From assembly GCF_000426225.1 (NCBI RefSeq), contig NZ_AUEY01000008.1, positions 32,536 through 96,535 on the forward strand: a stretch of DNA of 64,000 nt. The letters run 5' to 3'. Positions within the stretch are counted from its first letter, which is position 1; each line of letters opens with the position of its first letter. This DNA comes from Desulforegula conservatrix Mb1Pa. GTDB taxonomy: Bacteria; Desulfobacterota; Desulfobacteria; Desulfobacterales; Desulforegulaceae. Shown in pieces: positions 8,050-18,708 of this stretch. The notes under the pieces were generated by a model, which was not told where the DNA came from, ran no database searches, and worked only from the letters and a program-made list of their open reading frames with translations. The position numbers were made by a program, and so were the translations under genes.

Positions 8050-9315
8050 ATGGAGCGGCGTGTAGTTATAACAGGCATCGGTCTGGTTACCCCTCTGGGT
8101 ATCGGGAAAGATGAAAACTGGGCTTCTTTGTGTGCCGGGAAATCAGGTATTGCGGCAATAACCAGGTTTGATGCCTGCAGGTATTCAACCAGGATAGCCG
8201 GAGAAGTCAGGGGCTTTGATGCATCTGTTTATGTTCCTGCAAAAGAAGCCAGACGCATGGAGCTTTTTGGCGCTTATGCTGTTGCTGCGGCAAAAATGGC
8301 CCTTGCTGATTCAGGCATATCAATCACTGACGCCAATTCATGCAGAACTGGAATCGTAACAGGTTGCGGACTCGGGGGACTCGAGTCTGTTGAGAAGGTA
8401 GTCCGTATTATTGACGGACAGGGGCCGGGCCGAGTAGGCCCTTTTTTTATTCCCATGCTCATAGGCAGTATGGCAGCAGGGCTTGTAGCCATTCATACAG
8501 GAGCAAAGGGGCCTCAATGGACGACTTCCAGCGCGTGTGCAGCTAGCGGTCATGCCATAGCCGATGCATTCAGGGAGATTAAGTCAGGCAGGGCGGATAT
8601 AATGATAGCCGGAGGAAGCGAGGCTCTGATAACGGGTTCCTGCATAGCCGGATTCGGGGCAATGCGAGCCTTGTCTACCAGGAATGATGAGCCTCAAAAA
8701 GCTTCCCGTCCTTTTGATGCCGGACGCGACGGATTTGTTCCTTCTGAAGGAGCTGGCGTAGTAATTCTTGAACCCCTTGAAGACGCATTAAAAAGGGGCG
8801 CTACAATCTATGCGGAAGTAGCAGGTGCCGGAGCAAGTGGTGACGCTTACCATATAACAGCCCCGTCTCCGGGGGGGGATGGGTATGTCAGGTGTATGCG
8901 TGCCGCGCTTGAAGATGCAGGCCTGTCCTTAAAAGACATAGATTATATCAATGCCCACGGTACTTCGACTCCTCTCAATGATGCCATGGAAACCCTGGCT
9001 GTTAAGACTGTTTTCGGAGATCACGCTCAAAAGCTTGCAGTAAGCTCAACAAAGTCCATGACTGGCCATCTTCTTGGTGCTGCGGGCGGGGTTGAGGCAG
9101 CTTTTACAGCTCTTGTAATTTATAATGATTTGATGCCACCAACCATAAATCTTGACAATCCTGATCCTGAATGTGATCTCGATTATGTTGCAAATGTGGC
9201 AAGATCTTCGGAAATCAGGGCTGCCATGAGCAACTCCTTTGGTTTTGGCGGCACCAACATATCTCTTGTATTTAAAAAGCCTGATTTTTCAGGCTCGGAC
9301 ATAAATCGGACATAA
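8050..9315 (+). CDS. fabF: 3-oxoacyl-ACP synthase II
   Basis: Condensing enzyme that elongates acyl-ACP with malonyl-ACP. 421 residues, thiolase fold, with catalytic Cys163 in TSSACAASGH and the two histidines in NAHGTSTPLND and MTGHLLGAAG. A GGGGGGAGGG ribosome site precedes the ATG. It follows acpP by 37 bp and is followed by rpiB. Confidence 0.96.
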   Translation: MERRVVITGIGLVTPLGIGKDENWASLCAGKSGIAAITRFDACRYSTRIAGEVRGFDASVYVPAKEARRMELFGAYAVAAAKMALADSGISITDANSCRTGIVTGCGLGGLESVEKVVRIIDGQGPGRVGPFFIPMLIGSMAAGLVAIHTGAKGPQWTTSSACAASGHAIADAFREIKSGRADIMIAGGSEALITGSCIAGFGAMRALSTRNDEPQKASRPFDAGRDGFVPSEGAGVVILEPLEDALKRGATIYAEVAGAGASGDAYHITAPSPGGDGYVRCMRAALEDAGLSLKDIDYINAHGTSTPLNDAMETLAVKTVFGDHAQKLAVSSTKSMTGHLLGAAGGVEAAFTALVIYNDLMPPTINLDNPDPECDLDYVANVARSSEIRAAMSNSFGFGGTNISLVFKKPDFSGSDINRT

Positions 9316-9337
9316 AATAGATCGTGGAGTTAAGGTC

Positions 9338-9772
9338 ATGAAAATTATAATAGGCTGCGATCATGCCGCTTATCAGCTCAAGGATATTCTTAAGACTTAT
9401 CTTGCTGACAAGGGTGTTGAGATTACGGACATAGGAACAAATGGAATTCAGTCCGTAAACTATCCCGATTATGCCAAAAAAGTGGCCTTTGCTGTATCCA
9501 AAGGCGAGTTTGACAGAGGGATTCTTCTTTGCGGTACAGGCCTTGGAATGTCAATCACTGCAAACCGGTTCAAAGGCATACGCGCCGCCCTTTGCAATGA
9601 TGTATTTCTGGCAAAGCTGAGCAGACAGCACAATGATTCCAATATTCTTGTCCTTGGAGCGAGGGTCATAGGGGATATTCTTGCCCTTGAGATTTTAAGG
9701 ACCTGGCTCGAGACTCCGTTTGAGGGGGGGCGCCATCAGGACAGAATAAATATGATGGATGACCTTGTTTAA
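9338..9772 (+). CDS. rpiB: Ribose-5-phosphate isomerase B
   Basis: Interconverts ribose-5-phosphate and ribulose-5-phosphate. 144 residues of the RpiB/LacAB fold: N-terminal IIIGCDHAAYQLKD with the ring-opening Asp-His pair, and catalytic Cys65 in ILLCGTGLGMS. Ribulose-5-phosphate is also the precursor used by RibBA encoded further along the same run. Confidence 0.94.
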   Translation: MKIIIGCDHAAYQLKDILKTYLADKGVEITDIGTNGIQSVNYPDYAKKVAFAVSKGEFDRGILLCGTGLGMSITANRFKGIRAALCNDVFLAKLSRQHNDSNILVLGARVIGDILALEILRTWLETPFEGGRHQDRINMMDDLV

Positions 9773-9868
9773 TCAATTTGATTAACAGAATCTGGATTAA
9801 TAAAATCGTAATAAAGCTGGAACATCAGTTTCCGGTTGCATGAAAAAATCAAATAGGGGGTTGGTGTT

Positions 9869-11110
9869 TTGGATATAAATATCATTGCAAAGACAGATCC
9901 TGAAATTGCCCGCGTTGTTGAACTTGAGACAACCCGTCAAATTAACAATCTTGAACTTATAGCTTCCGAGAATATCGTCAGTCCTGCTGTAATGGCTGCC
10001 CAGGGAACTCTTCTTACAAATAAGTATGCAGAAGGCTATCCCGGCAAGAGATATTACGGCGGATGCGAATACGTTGATATGGCAGAAAGTCTTGCCATCT
10101 CAAGGGTGAAGGAACTGTTCGGCGCAGAATATGCCAATGTCCAGCCGCATTCGGGCTCCCAGGCTAATATGGCTGTTTATTTTGCCAAGCTTGAACCCGG
10201 TGATACAGTTCTTGGTATGGACCTTTCCCACGGAGGGCATCTTACCCACGGAAGCCCTGTCAATTTTTCAGGAAAGTTTTTCAATTTTATCTCATACGGT
10301 GTTTCCAAGGAAACCGGAAAAATTGATTATGATCTCCTGAAAAAAATGGCCCAGGAAACAAAGCCCAAGCTCATAGTTGCGGGCGCAAGCGCTTATCCGA
10401 GGGTATTTGATTTTGAGGCATTTGCTGATATCGCAAAATCAGTTGGCGCACAGCTAATGGTCGATATGGCCCATATTGCAGGTCTTGTGGCTGGCGGCGT
10501 TCATCCTACCCCAGTGCCTTACGCAGATGTAGTCACTTCAACCACCCATAAGACTCTCAGAGGCCCAAGGGGTGGTCTTATCATTTCAAAGTCCGAGGAC
10601 GCCGGATTCAACAAGCAGATTTTTCCAGGAATCCAGGGCGGGCCGCTTATGCATGTAATAGCTGCCAAGGCGGTTGCGTTCAAGGAAGCTCTCAGTCCTT
10701 CATTCAAGATTTACCAGGAAAACATTGTCAAAAACGCCAAGGCTCTTTCAGAGGCACTCCTTTCAGAAGGGTTTGACCTTGTTTCAGGCGGAACAGACAA
10801 TCACCTTATGCTGATTGACCTTACAAGAATGGGAATTACAGGAAAAGACGCAGAAGCTGCGCTTGGCAAGGCAAATATAACTGTAAACAAGAATACAATT
10901 CCTTTTGAAACAAAAAGTCCGTTTGTCACAAGCGGAGTAAGAATCGGCACTCCTGCAGTAACAACCCGAGGAATGGGCGCTTCTGAGATGAAACTCATCG
11001 CATCCAGCATTGCTGAGGTTCTAAAGAACATCACCAACGAATCTGTTCTTCAGAAAGTTAACAAACAGGTTGCTGATTTATGTTCGGGTTTTCCTCTTTT
11101 TAAGGAATAG
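9869..11110 (+). CDS. glyA: Serine hydroxymethyltransferase
   Basis: PLP enzyme that converts serine and tetrahydrofolate to glycine and methylene-THF, feeding ThyX and purine synthesis. 413 residues; the PLP lysine is Lys228 in [13 protein letters not shown]. The start is a TTG with AGGGGG 8 nt upstream; no ATG gives a full-length N-terminus. Conserved opening blocks [13 protein letters not shown] and [10 protein letters not shown] are intact. Confidence 0.96.
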   Translation: MDINIIAKTDPEIARVVELETTRQINNLELIASENIVSPAVMAAQGTLLTNKYAEGYPGKRYYGGCEYVDMAESLAISRVKELFGAEYANVQPHSGSQANMAVYFAKLEPGDTVLGMDLSHGGHLTHGSPVNFSGKFFNFISYGVSKETGKIDYDLLKKMAQETKPKLIVAGASAYPRVFDFEAFADIAKSVGAQLMVDMAHIAGLVAGGVHPTPVPYADVVTSTTHKTLRGPRGGLIISKSEDAGFNKQIFPGIQGGPLMHVIAAKAVAFKEALSPSFKIYQENIVKNAKALSEALLSEGFDLVSGGTDNHLMLIDLTRMGITGKDAEAALGKANITVNKNTIPFETKSPFVTSGVRIGTPAVTTRGMGASEMKLIASSIAEVLKNITNESVLQKVNKQVADLCSGFPLFKE

Positions 11111-11121
11111 GAGCAATTAAC

Positions 11122-11586
11122 ATGGAAGTTCTTGAATCTGCTCGTCCTTCATGGAATGCGTATTTCATGTCGATTGCAGAGATGGTCGCAAAAAGGTCCA
11201 CATGCCTGAGAAGGTCAGTCGGCGCCGTGATTGTGAAGGACAAAAGGATTCTTGCAACAGGTTATAATGGTGCTCCCAGAAATCTCAAGCACTGTGCCCA
11301 GACAGGATGTCTGAGGGAACAGCTTGGGGTGAAATCAGGCGAGCGCCATGAGCTTTGTAGGGGAATCCATGCAGAGCAGAATGCCATTGTCCAGGCTGCT
11401 TATTACGGAGTTCCTATCCATGGGGCAGTTATTTACTGCACAAATCTTCCATGCTCGATATGTACAAAAATGCTTATAAATGCCGGTGTTACCGGTATTT
11501 ATTATAAAGACGGATACCCTGATGCTATGTCGTCAGAAATGTTCGAAGAAGCTGGCATATTTCTTTCAAAAACCGATGAAACATAG
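11122..11586 (+). CDS. dCMP deaminase-family protein (ComEB type)
   Basis: A 154-residue zinc-dependent cytidine/deoxycytidylate deaminase. The HAEQN motif and the PCSICTKM motif supply the zinc ligands and catalytic Glu; a second cysteine/histidine cluster ([12 protein letters not shown]) is typical of dCMP deaminases. It makes dUMP for thymidylate synthesis. It starts 11 bp after glyA and ends 9 bp before nrdR, giving a compact dTMP/dNTP metabolism block. Confidence 0.9.
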   Translation: MEVLESARPSWNAYFMSIAEMVAKRSTCLRRSVGAVIVKDKRILATGYNGAPRNLKHCAQTGCLREQLGVKSGERHELCRGIHAEQNAIVQAAYYGVPIHGAVIYCTNLPCSICTKMLINAGVTGIYYKDGYPDAMSSEMFEEAGIFLSKTDET

Positions 11587-11595
11587 GAACCTTTC

Positions 11596-12063
11596 ATGAA
11601 ATGTCCTTTTTGTGGTGAGATAGACAATAAGGTAATTGACTCCAGGCTGAGCAAAGACGCAACTGCGATCAGAAGAAGGCGTGAATGTCTTGGATGCGCG
11701 AGACGTTTCACCACCTATGAGCAGATTGAAGACATGCCTATCATGATTATCAAGAAGGATGGCCGCAGGGAGACTTTTAGCAGGGAAAAAGTCAGATCCG
11801 GCATGCAGAGGGCCTGTGAAAAGCGTAGCGTCAGTGTTAACGCAATCGAGGATTTTATTGACGAGCTTGAAAGAGATCTCCGGGATACTGGAGAAAAGGA
11901 AATTCCTTCAACTATGCTCGGTGAGAAGATAATGGAAAAGCTTCAGGCTTTAGATGAGGTCGCGTATGTCAGGTTTGCCTCTGTTTACAGGGAATTCAAG
12001 GATGTGAGCGATTTTGTTTCAGAGCTCAAGCTACTATTAGGCAATCAGAACACCGGAAGATAA
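11596..12063 (+). CDS. nrdR: Transcriptional repressor NrdR
   Basis: ATP/dATP-sensing repressor of ribonucleotide reductase genes. 155 residues: an N-terminal zinc ribbon (MKCPFCG ... CLGCARRF, residues 1-36) followed by an ATP-cone (about 47-137). The only binding targets would be NrdR boxes near nrd genes, none of which are in this window. Confidence 0.95.
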   Translation: MKCPFCGEIDNKVIDSRLSKDATAIRRRRECLGCARRFTTYEQIEDMPIMIIKKDGRRETFSREKVRSGMQRACEKRSVSVNAIEDFIDELERDLRDTGEKEIPSTMLGEKIMEKLQALDEVAYVRFASVYREFKDVSDFVSELKLLLGNQNTGR

Positions 12064-12079
12064 TGGATCAGGGTATATT

Positions 12080-13189
12080 TTGACTCCTCAAATATCAAAA
12101 TCGGATATTTTTTATATGGAAATGGCCCTTCTTCTTGCAGAAAGAGGCAGAGGGTTTACGTCTCCAAATCCCATGGTTGGTGCGGTTGTTGTTAAGGATG
12201 GCAAGGTTGTTGGGAAGGGCTGGCATCAGAAATACGGAGAAGCCCATGCCGAGGTAAATGCAATAAATGATGCCGGTGATAAGGCCAGGGGCGCGGATAT
12301 ATATGTCACCCTCGAACCTTGCAACCATACAGGTAAAACTCCCCCATGCACAGAGAAGATCCTGTCTTCCGGAATCAAAAGGGTTTTTGCTGCCCTTGAT
12401 GATCCAAATCCCACTGTAAAGGGCGGCGGCAACGATTATCTGAGGTCAAAGGGTATAGAGGTAATAACGGGCCTGTGTGAAAAAGCTGCCAGAAAACAGA
12501 ACGAAGCCTTCATTAAGTTTATCACCACAGGAACTCCTTTTGTCCTTGTGAAATGCGCTTCCACGCTTGATGGAAGGACAGCCACAAGAACGGGTGATTC
12601 AAAGTGGATTACAAATGAAGAATCGAGACGCCATGTGCATGAACTTCGCCATGCCTATGATGCCATAATGGTGGGCATGGGCACGGTAAAGGCTGACAAC
12701 CCGAGTCTGACCGCAAGGCTTGACGGCCATATTACAAAGAATCCTGTGAGAGTTATTCTGGATCCTTTTCTCGAGACTGATCCCTCTGCAAATGTCCTTG
12801 CTCCCAATCCTGACTCAGGAACAATTATTTTTTGCTCGGAATCAGCTCCTGAAGCAAAGGCTGATCTACTGGCTTCAGGGAGTACTATGGTCATTCGAGT
12901 GGCCGATAAAAACGGAATGCTTGATCTTGCAGATGTAATGAAAAAACTTGGTGATATGCGCGTGACCAGCGTTCTTGTGGAAGGCGGAAGCAGTGTCATA
13001 GCATCTTCATTTTCAGCCGGCATAGTCGATAAGGTCAGCTTTTTTTATGCGCCGGTCATACTTGGCGGGGACGACGGATTCCCCATATGCAGGGGCAGGG
13101 GCCCAGAGTTCATGAGGGATGGCATCAGGCTGAAGAATGTTTCTGTGAATCACTTTGGGGATGACGTGATGATTGAGGGCTATATATAA
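12080..13189 (+). CDS. ribD: Bifunctional riboflavin deaminase/reductase
   Basis: Catalyses the deamination and side-chain reduction steps of riboflavin synthesis. 369 residues: deaminase domain (residues 10-150) with HAEVNAI and EPCNHTGKTPPC zinc motifs, then a reductase domain (about 155-369) with KCASTLDGR and the glycine-rich VEGGSSV. I keep the TTG start at 12080, which has AGGG 7 nt upstream; the next in-frame ATG at 12116 would also leave the deaminase intact. The stop overlaps the ribE ATG by one base, implying translational coupling. Confidence 0.94.
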   Translation: MTPQISKSDIFYMEMALLLAERGRGFTSPNPMVGAVVVKDGKVVGKGWHQKYGEAHAEVNAINDAGDKARGADIYVTLEPCNHTGKTPPCTEKILSSGIKRVFAALDDPNPTVKGGGNDYLRSKGIEVITGLCEKAARKQNEAFIKFITTGTPFVLVKCASTLDGRTATRTGDSKWITNEESRRHVHELRHAYDAIMVGMGTVKADNPSLTARLDGHITKNPVRVILDPFLETDPSANVLAPNPDSGTIIFCSESAPEAKADLLASGSTMVIRVADKNGMLDLADVMKKLGDMRVTSVLVEGGSSVIASSFSAGIVDKVSFFYAPVILGGDDGFPICRGRGPEFMRDGIRLKNVSVNHFGDDVMIEGYI

Positions 13190-13854
13190 TGTTCACCGGA
13201 ATAATTGAAGGATTCGGAACAATAAGGGAAGTTCACGCAAGCGGGGCAGCAAAACGTATGTCTATCGAGGCTGATTTTGATCTTGATGGCGTGCGCATAG
13301 GCGACAGCATAAGTGTGAGCGGAACTTGTCTGACTGCTGTGACCCTTGAGGGAAGAAGGTTCACCGCAGATGTTGCTCCCGAGACTCTTTCCAGATCCAC
13401 CCATAATGAGGCAAGGGCAGGGGCAAGGGTGAATCTTGAAAGAGCGCTCAGGTTAGGCGCAAGGCTGGACGGCCATATAGTCAGCGGTCATGTCGACGGA
13501 ACAGGTATAATCAGCTCAAAATTACGCCATGCAAACGCCTGGATAATCACCATTGAAATTGATCCTTCAATATCGAGATATATGATAGAAAAAGGTTCGG
13601 TTGCGGTTGACGGAATAAGTCTTACTATAAACAGATGCTCTGACCGGGACTTTGAACTGAGCATTATCCCCCACACTGCGATGCTGACAACCATAGGATT
13701 TAAAGGTGTTGGCGACAAGGTAAACATAGAAGTTGACATTATTGGAAAATACATAGAGAAACTTATGTTTAAGCCTTCTTCAGGAGGCGAGGGGGACAAG
13801 GGGAAACCATCAGGGATAGATGTTGATTTTCTTGCAAAAAACGGTTTTCTCTGA
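13189..13854 (+). CDS. ribE: Riboflavin synthase (alpha subunit)
   Basis: Dismutates two 6,7-dimethyl-8-ribityllumazines to riboflavin. 221 residues with two homologous barrels; each begins with the family pattern (MFTGIIEGFG at the N-terminus and GHIVSGHVDGTG at the second). The C-terminal trimerisation helix is followed by a short extra Ser/Gly/Lys tail (about residues 197-221). Coupled to ribD by a 1 nt overlap. Confidence 0.95.
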   Translation: MFTGIIEGFGTIREVHASGAAKRMSIEADFDLDGVRIGDSISVSGTCLTAVTLEGRRFTADVAPETLSRSTHNEARAGARVNLERALRLGARLDGHIVSGHVDGTGIISSKLRHANAWIITIEIDPSISRYMIEKGSVAVDGISLTINRCSDRDFELSIIPHTAMLTTIGFKGVGDKVNIEVDIIGKYIEKLMFKPSSGGEGDKGKPSGIDVDFLAKNGFL

Positions 13855-13920
13855 TTTATTTTTATGGTTTTTTGTCATGCCTCCCAAGGCGTGAATATAT
13901 ATTTTTAAGGAGTGCAAAAT

Positions 13921-15123
13921 ATGCCAAAAGTCACCATCGAACAAGCTATCGAGGACATACGCCAGGGGAAGATGGTTATCCTGGTCGATGATGAAGACCG
14001 TGAAAATGAAGGCGATCTATGTATGGCAGCCGATGCCATCACACCTGAAGCTGTCAATTTCATGGCAAAATATGGCAGAGGACTGATCTGCCTGTCTTTA
14101 ACAGCAGAAAGATGCGATCTTCTTGAGCTTCCCATGATGGTGAGAAACAATACCTCACCTTTTGGAACCGGCTTCACAATATCCATTGAAGCAAGGGAAG
14201 GCGTTTCCACAGGTATTTCAGCTGCTGACCGTGCAAGAACAATCCAGGCTGCAATCGCAGACGACGTAAAACCTGCGGATCTTGTAAAACCAGGACATAT
14301 TTTCCCTTTAAGAGCAAGGGACGGAGGCGTTATCGTCCGTACGGGCCAGACCGAAGGCTCTGTGGATCTTTCCAGGCTCGCAGGCAGACGTCCTTTTGGT
14401 GTTATCTGTGAAATAATGAACGATGACGGAACAATGTCAAGAATGCCTCAGCTTGAGGAATTCAGCACTCTTCACGGAATCAATATATGCACTGTGGCGG
14501 ATCTTGTTGAATACAGGATGAGAAAAGAATCCTTTGTTCACAGAAGAGCAGAAGCAGTTATTCCAACAGACTTTGCCGGTGATTTCAATGCTGTTGTTTA
14601 TGAAAACGATGTGGATGATTACCAGCATATTGCAATGGTCAAGGGAACGCTTGATATAACCCAGCCTGTTCTTGTCAGGGTTCATTCAGAATGTATGACA
14701 GGCGATATTTTTGGTTCCATGCGCTGTGACTGCGGAGATCAGCTCAGAGAAGCCATGAGGATGATGGACAGGGAAGGCAGCGGTGTTCTTCTTTATATCA
14801 GACAGGAAGGCAGAGGGATCGGTCTTGTAAACAAGCTCAAGGCTTACAATCTCCAGGACGACGGACTTGATACCGTAGAAGCTAATATCAAGCTTGGATT
14901 CAAGCCTGATATGCGTGACTACGGAATTGGTGCACAGATCCTTGCAGACCTTGGTGTGAAAAAGATGAAGCTCATTACTAATAATCCCAAGAAACTTATT
15001 GGTCTTGAAGGTTATGGCCTTAGTATAGTTGATCAGGTTCCAATTCAGATAGCTCCTAATGAACATAATGAAAAGTATCTGGCTTGTAAAAAACTGAAGC
15101 TTGGACATATGCTTAATCTCTAA
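13921..15123 (+). CDS. ribBA: DHBP synthase/GTP cyclohydrolase II fusion
   Basis: Supplies both riboflavin precursors. 400 residues: RibB domain (about 1-200) with the acidic [11 protein letters not shown] metal loop, then RibA (about 205-400) with the three zinc cysteines in [18 protein letters not shown] and the catalytic Tyr/Arg region. The frame is open from a GTG at 13912, but AAGGAG at 13907-13912 sits 8 nt before the ATG at 13921, so 13921 is the better start. No FMN riboswitch is visible in the 66 bp ahead of it. Confidence 0.95.
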   Translation: MPKVTIEQAIEDIRQGKMVILVDDEDRENEGDLCMAADAITPEAVNFMAKYGRGLICLSLTAERCDLLELPMMVRNNTSPFGTGFTISIEAREGVSTGISAADRARTIQAAIADDVKPADLVKPGHIFPLRARDGGVIVRTGQTEGSVDLSRLAGRRPFGVICEIMNDDGTMSRMPQLEEFSTLHGINICTVADLVEYRMRKESFVHRRAEAVIPTDFAGDFNAVVYENDVDDYQHIAMVKGTLDITQPVLVRVHSECMTGDIFGSMRCDCGDQLREAMRMMDREGSGVLLYIRQEGRGIGLVNKLKAYNLQDDGLDTVEANIKLGFKPDMRDYGIGAQILADLGVKKMKLITNNPKKLIGLEGYGLSIVDQVPIQIAPNEHNEKYLACKKLKLGHMLNL

Positions 15124-15150
15124 TAAAATGTAAGAAAGGGGGCTGAAACC

Positions 15151-15618
15151 ATGCCTAAGATAATAGAAGCCGGTTTAAAGGCTGACGGAAAGAATTTTGC
15201 AATCATTGCCGGTCGTTTCAATGATTTCATTACATCAAGACTTGTGGACGGTTCGGTTGACGCACTCAAGAGATGCGGTGCAAAAGAAGAGGATATCGAG
15301 ATTTATAAGGTGCCTGGAGCCTTTGAGATTCCGCTTGTGGCCAAGAAAGTTGCGGCCCTTGGTAAATATCACGCTGTAATATGTCTTGGTGCCGTCATAC
15401 GAGGTGCCACTCCCCATTTTGACTATGTCAGCAATGAAGCGACCAAAGGTATAGCAATGGCCGGTATGGAAACAGGCGTGCCTGTTATTTTTGGCATACT
15501 CACAACCGACACCATTGAACAGGCAATTGAGCGAGCTGGCACAAAAGCCGGAAACAAAGGCTGGGATGCAGCTATGACTGCCATTGAAATGGCCAACCTC
15601 ATGGTTGAAATAAGGTAA
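15151..15618 (+). CDS. ribH: 6,7-dimethyl-8-ribityllumazine synthase
   Basis: Condenses the RibBA and RibD products to lumazine. 155 residues; [17 protein letters not shown] at the substrate site, the VPGAFEIP loop, and the catalytic His in GATPHFDYV. Preceded by a GGGGG-type ribosome site and followed after 10 bp by nusB, the common ribH-nusB arrangement. Confidence 0.96.
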   Translation: MPKIIEAGLKADGKNFAIIAGRFNDFITSRLVDGSVDALKRCGAKEEDIEIYKVPGAFEIPLVAKKVAALGKYHAVICLGAVIRGATPHFDYVSNEATKGIAMAGMETGVPVIFGILTTDTIEQAIERAGTKAGNKGWDAAMTAIEMANLMVEIR

Positions 15619-15628
15619 ATTTTCAGAC

Positions 15629-16075
15629 ATGAGTTTTCGTCGAAAATCTAGGGAGCTTGCAATGCAGGCTCTTTTTTATATGGATATGGAAAAAAGCTAT
15701 TCCCTTGAAATGTTTGAAAAATTCATGGAAAGCTTTGTCGAATCGCAGGATGCTGACCAGGATAGCGTAGCTCCATTTTCAGAGCGTCTTGTATCCGGTG
15801 TTATCGAAAAAAGGGAAGAAATTGACACTCTTTTGGTCGAATTTTCGAGTAACTGGAAATTGAGCCGGATGTCAGGGGTGGACAGAAACGCGATGCGCAT
15901 TGCCATTTACGAGATGCTCTTCTGCAATGATATCCCTATCAAGGTTTCAATAAATGAGGCGATCGACATAGGTAAAAAATACGGAGCCAGAGATTCTGGC
16001 GGGTTCATAAACGGTATTCTTGATACAATAAGGGACCATCTTGAGAAAAAGGGGTCATCAAAAAAAGGGGTCTGA
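15629..16075 (+). CDS. nusB: Transcription antitermination protein NusB
   Basis: Binds boxA RNA with S10 during rRNA antitermination. 148 residues, all-helical, opening with RRKSRELAMQALFYMD and containing VDRNAMRIAIYEML and INEAIDIGKKYG, standard NusB blocks. Last cytoplasmic-housekeeping gene before trpB2 in the run. Confidence 0.95.
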   Translation: MSFRRKSRELAMQALFYMDMEKSYSLEMFEKFMESFVESQDADQDSVAPFSERLVSGVIEKREEIDTLLVEFSSNWKLSRMSGVDRNAMRIAIYEMLFCNDIPIKVSINEAIDIGKKYGARDSGGFINGILDTIRDHLEKKGSSKKGV

Positions 16076-16102
16076 TATGATCCCGGTTCCAAGGAGCAGT
16101 AA

Positions 16103-17482
16103 ATGGATTTAAAGAAAATTCTTCTCTCAGAAGCAGACATGCCGACACAGTGGTATAATATCCTTGCCGACATAAAAATGAACCCTCCGCTTGGCCCGGA
16201 CGGCAATCCTGTCAGCCCGGACGCCCTTGCCAAGGTTTTTCCGATGAATATTATCGAACAGGAAATGAGTTCTGAAAGATGGATCAAAATTCCTGACGAG
16301 GTTCTTGGCGTATATAAAATCTGGAGACCAAGCCCGCTTGTTAGAGCCACAAATCTTGAAAAAGCTCTCGGCACTCCTGCAAAAATTTATTTCAAGAATG
16401 AAAGTGTCAGCCCGGCTGGAAGCCACAAGCCAAACTCTTCTGTTCCCCAGGCTTACTATAATAAAGAATTCGGTATAAAGAAGATTACCACCGAGACCGG
16501 CGCAGGTCAGTGGGGAAGCGCACTTTCCTTTGCCTGTTCCCAGTTCGGTCTTGAATGCCTTGTTTATATGGTAAAGGTCAGCTTTGAGCAGAAACCATAC
16601 AGAAAATCCATGATGCAGACTTGGGGCGGAAGATGCATTTCAAGCCCAAGCAACACCACAAAGGTTGGCCGTGAAATTCTTGAAAAATATCCTGATATAC
16701 CAGGAAGCCTTGGAATAGCCATCAGCGAAGCCATAGAAGCAGCGCTCAGTGATGAGACAGGCAAAACCAGATACTCCCTTGGCAGCGTTCTTAATCATGT
16801 TTGTCTTCATCAGACAATAATTGGTCTTGAAGCCAAGAAACAGCTGGAACTTGTTAACGACTATCCTGACATTGTAATAGGTTGCGCTGGCGGCGGATCG
16901 AATTTTGCCGGCATAGCTTTCCCTTTTGTACAGGATAAGATCAACGGCAAGAATGTCGAAATTTATCCTGTAGAGCCTGCTGCTTGTCCTACAATGACCA
17001 AGGCTCCTTTTGTCTATGACTTTGGTGATTCGGCAGGTTTTACTCCTCTACTGCCAATGCACAGCCTCGGCCATGATTTCATGCCTCCGCCGCTTCATGC
17101 TGGTGGTCTGAGATATCATGGCATGGCGCCAACTGTAAGTCAGCTTATCATTGACGGGCTTATAACTCCAAAATCAGTTCTTCAGGTGGACTGTTATGAT
17201 GCTGGCGTTCTTCTTGCCAGAACAGAAGGCATAATCCCTGCCCCTGAAACCACCCATGCCATTGCAGCCGTCATTGAAGAAGCAAATAAAGCAAAAGAAG
17301 AAGGAAAGGAAAAGACCATCCTCTTCTGCTGGAGCGGACACGGACTTCTTGATCTTGCTGCTTATGACAAGTATTTTGCTGGCCTTGTGGATAATTTTGA
17401 ACTTTCCGAAGAGGACCGCAGAAAGTCAGAGTCAGTATTTGAAAAGTATCCAAAGCCAGGAATAATTAAAAGTTTTGGATAA
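16103..17482 (+). CDS. trpB: Tryptophan synthase beta chain, TrpB2 type
   Basis: PLP enzyme that joins indole and serine. 459 residues, longer than the TrpB1 family (about 400), with an N-terminal extension and the TrpB2-specific features. PLP lysine is Lys109 in [20 protein letters not shown] and GCAGGGSNF bind substrate and phosphate. TrpB2 proteins often do not pair with TrpA and may scavenge free indole. No trpA or other trp gene is near; it is the last gene of the rib run and is followed by a terminator. Confidence 0.92.
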   Translation: MDLKKILLSEADMPTQWYNILADIKMNPPLGPDGNPVSPDALAKVFPMNIIEQEMSSERWIKIPDEVLGVYKIWRPSPLVRATNLEKALGTPAKIYFKNESVSPAGSHKPNSSVPQAYYNKEFGIKKITTETGAGQWGSALSFACSQFGLECLVYMVKVSFEQKPYRKSMMQTWGGRCISSPSNTTKVGREILEKYPDIPGSLGIAISEAIEAALSDETGKTRYSLGSVLNHVCLHQTIIGLEAKKQLELVNDYPDIVIGCAGGGSNFAGIAFPFVQDKINGKNVEIYPVEPAACPTMTKAPFVYDFGDSAGFTPLLPMHSLGHDFMPPPLHAGGLRYHGMAPTVSQLIIDGLITPKSVLQVDCYDAGVLLARTEGIIPAPETTHAIAAVIEEANKAKEEGKEKTILFCWSGHGLLDLAAYDKYFAGLVDNFELSEEDRRKSESVFEKYPKPGIIKSFG

Positions 17483-17508
17483 AGTGTTTTTTAATCATTA
17501 TTGAATAA

Positions 17509-17541
17509 AAAAAGGCGCCTTTAAAAAGGTCGCCTTTTTTA
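17509..17541 (+). terminator. Terminator after trpB2
   Basis: Inverted repeat AAAAAGGCG / CGCCTTTTT with a loop of about 13 nt, ending in TTTTTT. It lies 27 bp after the trpB2 stop codon and closes the operon that starts at rpmF. Confidence 0.8.
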
Positions 17542-17824
17542 TTTTTGCAGTGAGCTTAAAAATATTCTATGGATGTATTCCAATCAAAAAATTGATGAAG
17601 CTGAATCATGAAAATAGTCTGCCTGGCCTTATTTTGATGGATCAAATGCTGTCGCACCCAGGGTTTATTCTTTGAAGAATTTTTCCGGAGCGAGCTAAAT
17701 GAATATAAAAATGGCAATAGTCACATTCTGTCTCATGCTCTTTATTGCGGGCAGGGGAGAGTGTCAGGACATAAAAGACAAGAAATTCAAGGAAGTAACC
17801 AGGATAAACAACAAGGAGGGTGAT

Positions 17825-18466
17825 GTGATTATAAAGGGTATGCCTGTGGGGCCTATTATGGCCAATTGTTTTATTATAGGATGCGAGGAAACTAAACTCG
17901 CAGCAGTAATTGATCCTGGTGATGAGGCTTCCGTGATACTTAAGGCGCTTGCAGATGACAAGCTTTCTCTTCAGTATATAATTAATACGCATGGTCATTT
18001 CGATCATGTCGGAGCAAACAAAAAGCTGAAAGAGGTGACAGGAGCTGAGATTCTTATTCACTCAAAAGATGCTGCCATGCTTTCAAAACTATCCATAACC
18101 GCCGCAGCTTTTGGCTTAAGGGCAGAAAACTCACCTCCGCCGGACAGGGAACTCAATGACGGCGATGTGATTTCCTTTGGAAAAGTTACCTTAAAGGTTA
18201 TTCATACTCCAGGCCATACACCCGGAGGTATTTCCATTCTCACAGGAAGTCATCTGTTTTCCGGCGATACACTCTTTGCCGGATCAATAGGCCGAACCGA
18301 CCTGCCTGGAGGAGATTACGAAACCCTGATCTCAACGATCAGAAAAAAAATATTTAGCCTTGATGAAAAGGTTGTTGTTCATCCTGGTCACGGCCCGGAT
18401 ACAAGAGTTGGTGACGAAAAAATCCATAACCCGTTTGTGGGCGAAGGCAGAAAATCAATGTGGTAG
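17825..18466 (+). CDS. Metallo-beta-lactamase fold hydrolase (glyoxalase II-like)
   Basis: A dinuclear zinc hydrolase with THGHFDHVG and downstream ligands in HTPGHTPGG, SGDTLFAG and HPGHGPDT. Two starts compete. A GTG at 17825 has a perfect AAGGAGG 5 nt upstream and yields a 213-residue cytoplasmic enzyme of usual length starting VIIKGMPVGPIMANC. An in-frame ATG at 17699, with GGAG 8 nt ahead, adds 42 residues that look like a secretion signal (basic start, AIVTFCLMLFIAG core). I favour 17825 as the main form, but both could be used. The substrate, probably a thioester, is not determinable. Confidence 0.8.
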   Translation: MIIKGMPVGPIMANCFIIGCEETKLAAVIDPGDEASVILKALADDKLSLQYIINTHGHFDHVGANKKLKEVTGAEILIHSKDAAMLSKLSITAAAFGLRAENSPPPDRELNDGDVISFGKVTLKVIHTPGHTPGGISILTGSHLFSGDTLFAGSIGRTDLPGGDYETLISTIRKKIFSLDEKVVVHPGHGPDTRVGDEKIHNPFVGEGRKSMW

Positions 18467-18549
18467 GGAATGCTGGTGAGTTTCAATTATTCCTTAGTTC
18501 AAGGCATAATTTAATTTGCAGAAGAATCCAATTCAATTAATTGACCATG

Positions 18550-18584
18550 ATTTGGGGAGCTTTTTGTAAGAAAGTTCCCCAAAT
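18550..18584 (+). terminator. Hairpin between convergent genes
   Basis: ATTTGGGGAGCTTT pairs with AAAGTTCCCCAAAT (one G-U) around a 7 nt loop. There is no clear U-tract on either strand, so it may be a weak bidirectional terminator between the MBL gene and speB. Nothing else recognisable lies in 18467-18708. Confidence 0.45.
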
Positions 18585-18708
18585 CACTCAAAAACTTGAA
18601 GCTTTTATTGTATTAACGCATATGCTCCTGTTTATATGCCTGTTCTATGGCATAAAATCAAAAGATATGTATTTGGTTTAATGGTCACAAAAAAACCTTT
18701 TGTGTGGC

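Noticed and set aside
13855..13920. FMN riboswitch before ribBA or ribD
   Set aside because: Looked for the conserved FMN-aptamer blocks; the interval is only 66 bp and does not contain them.
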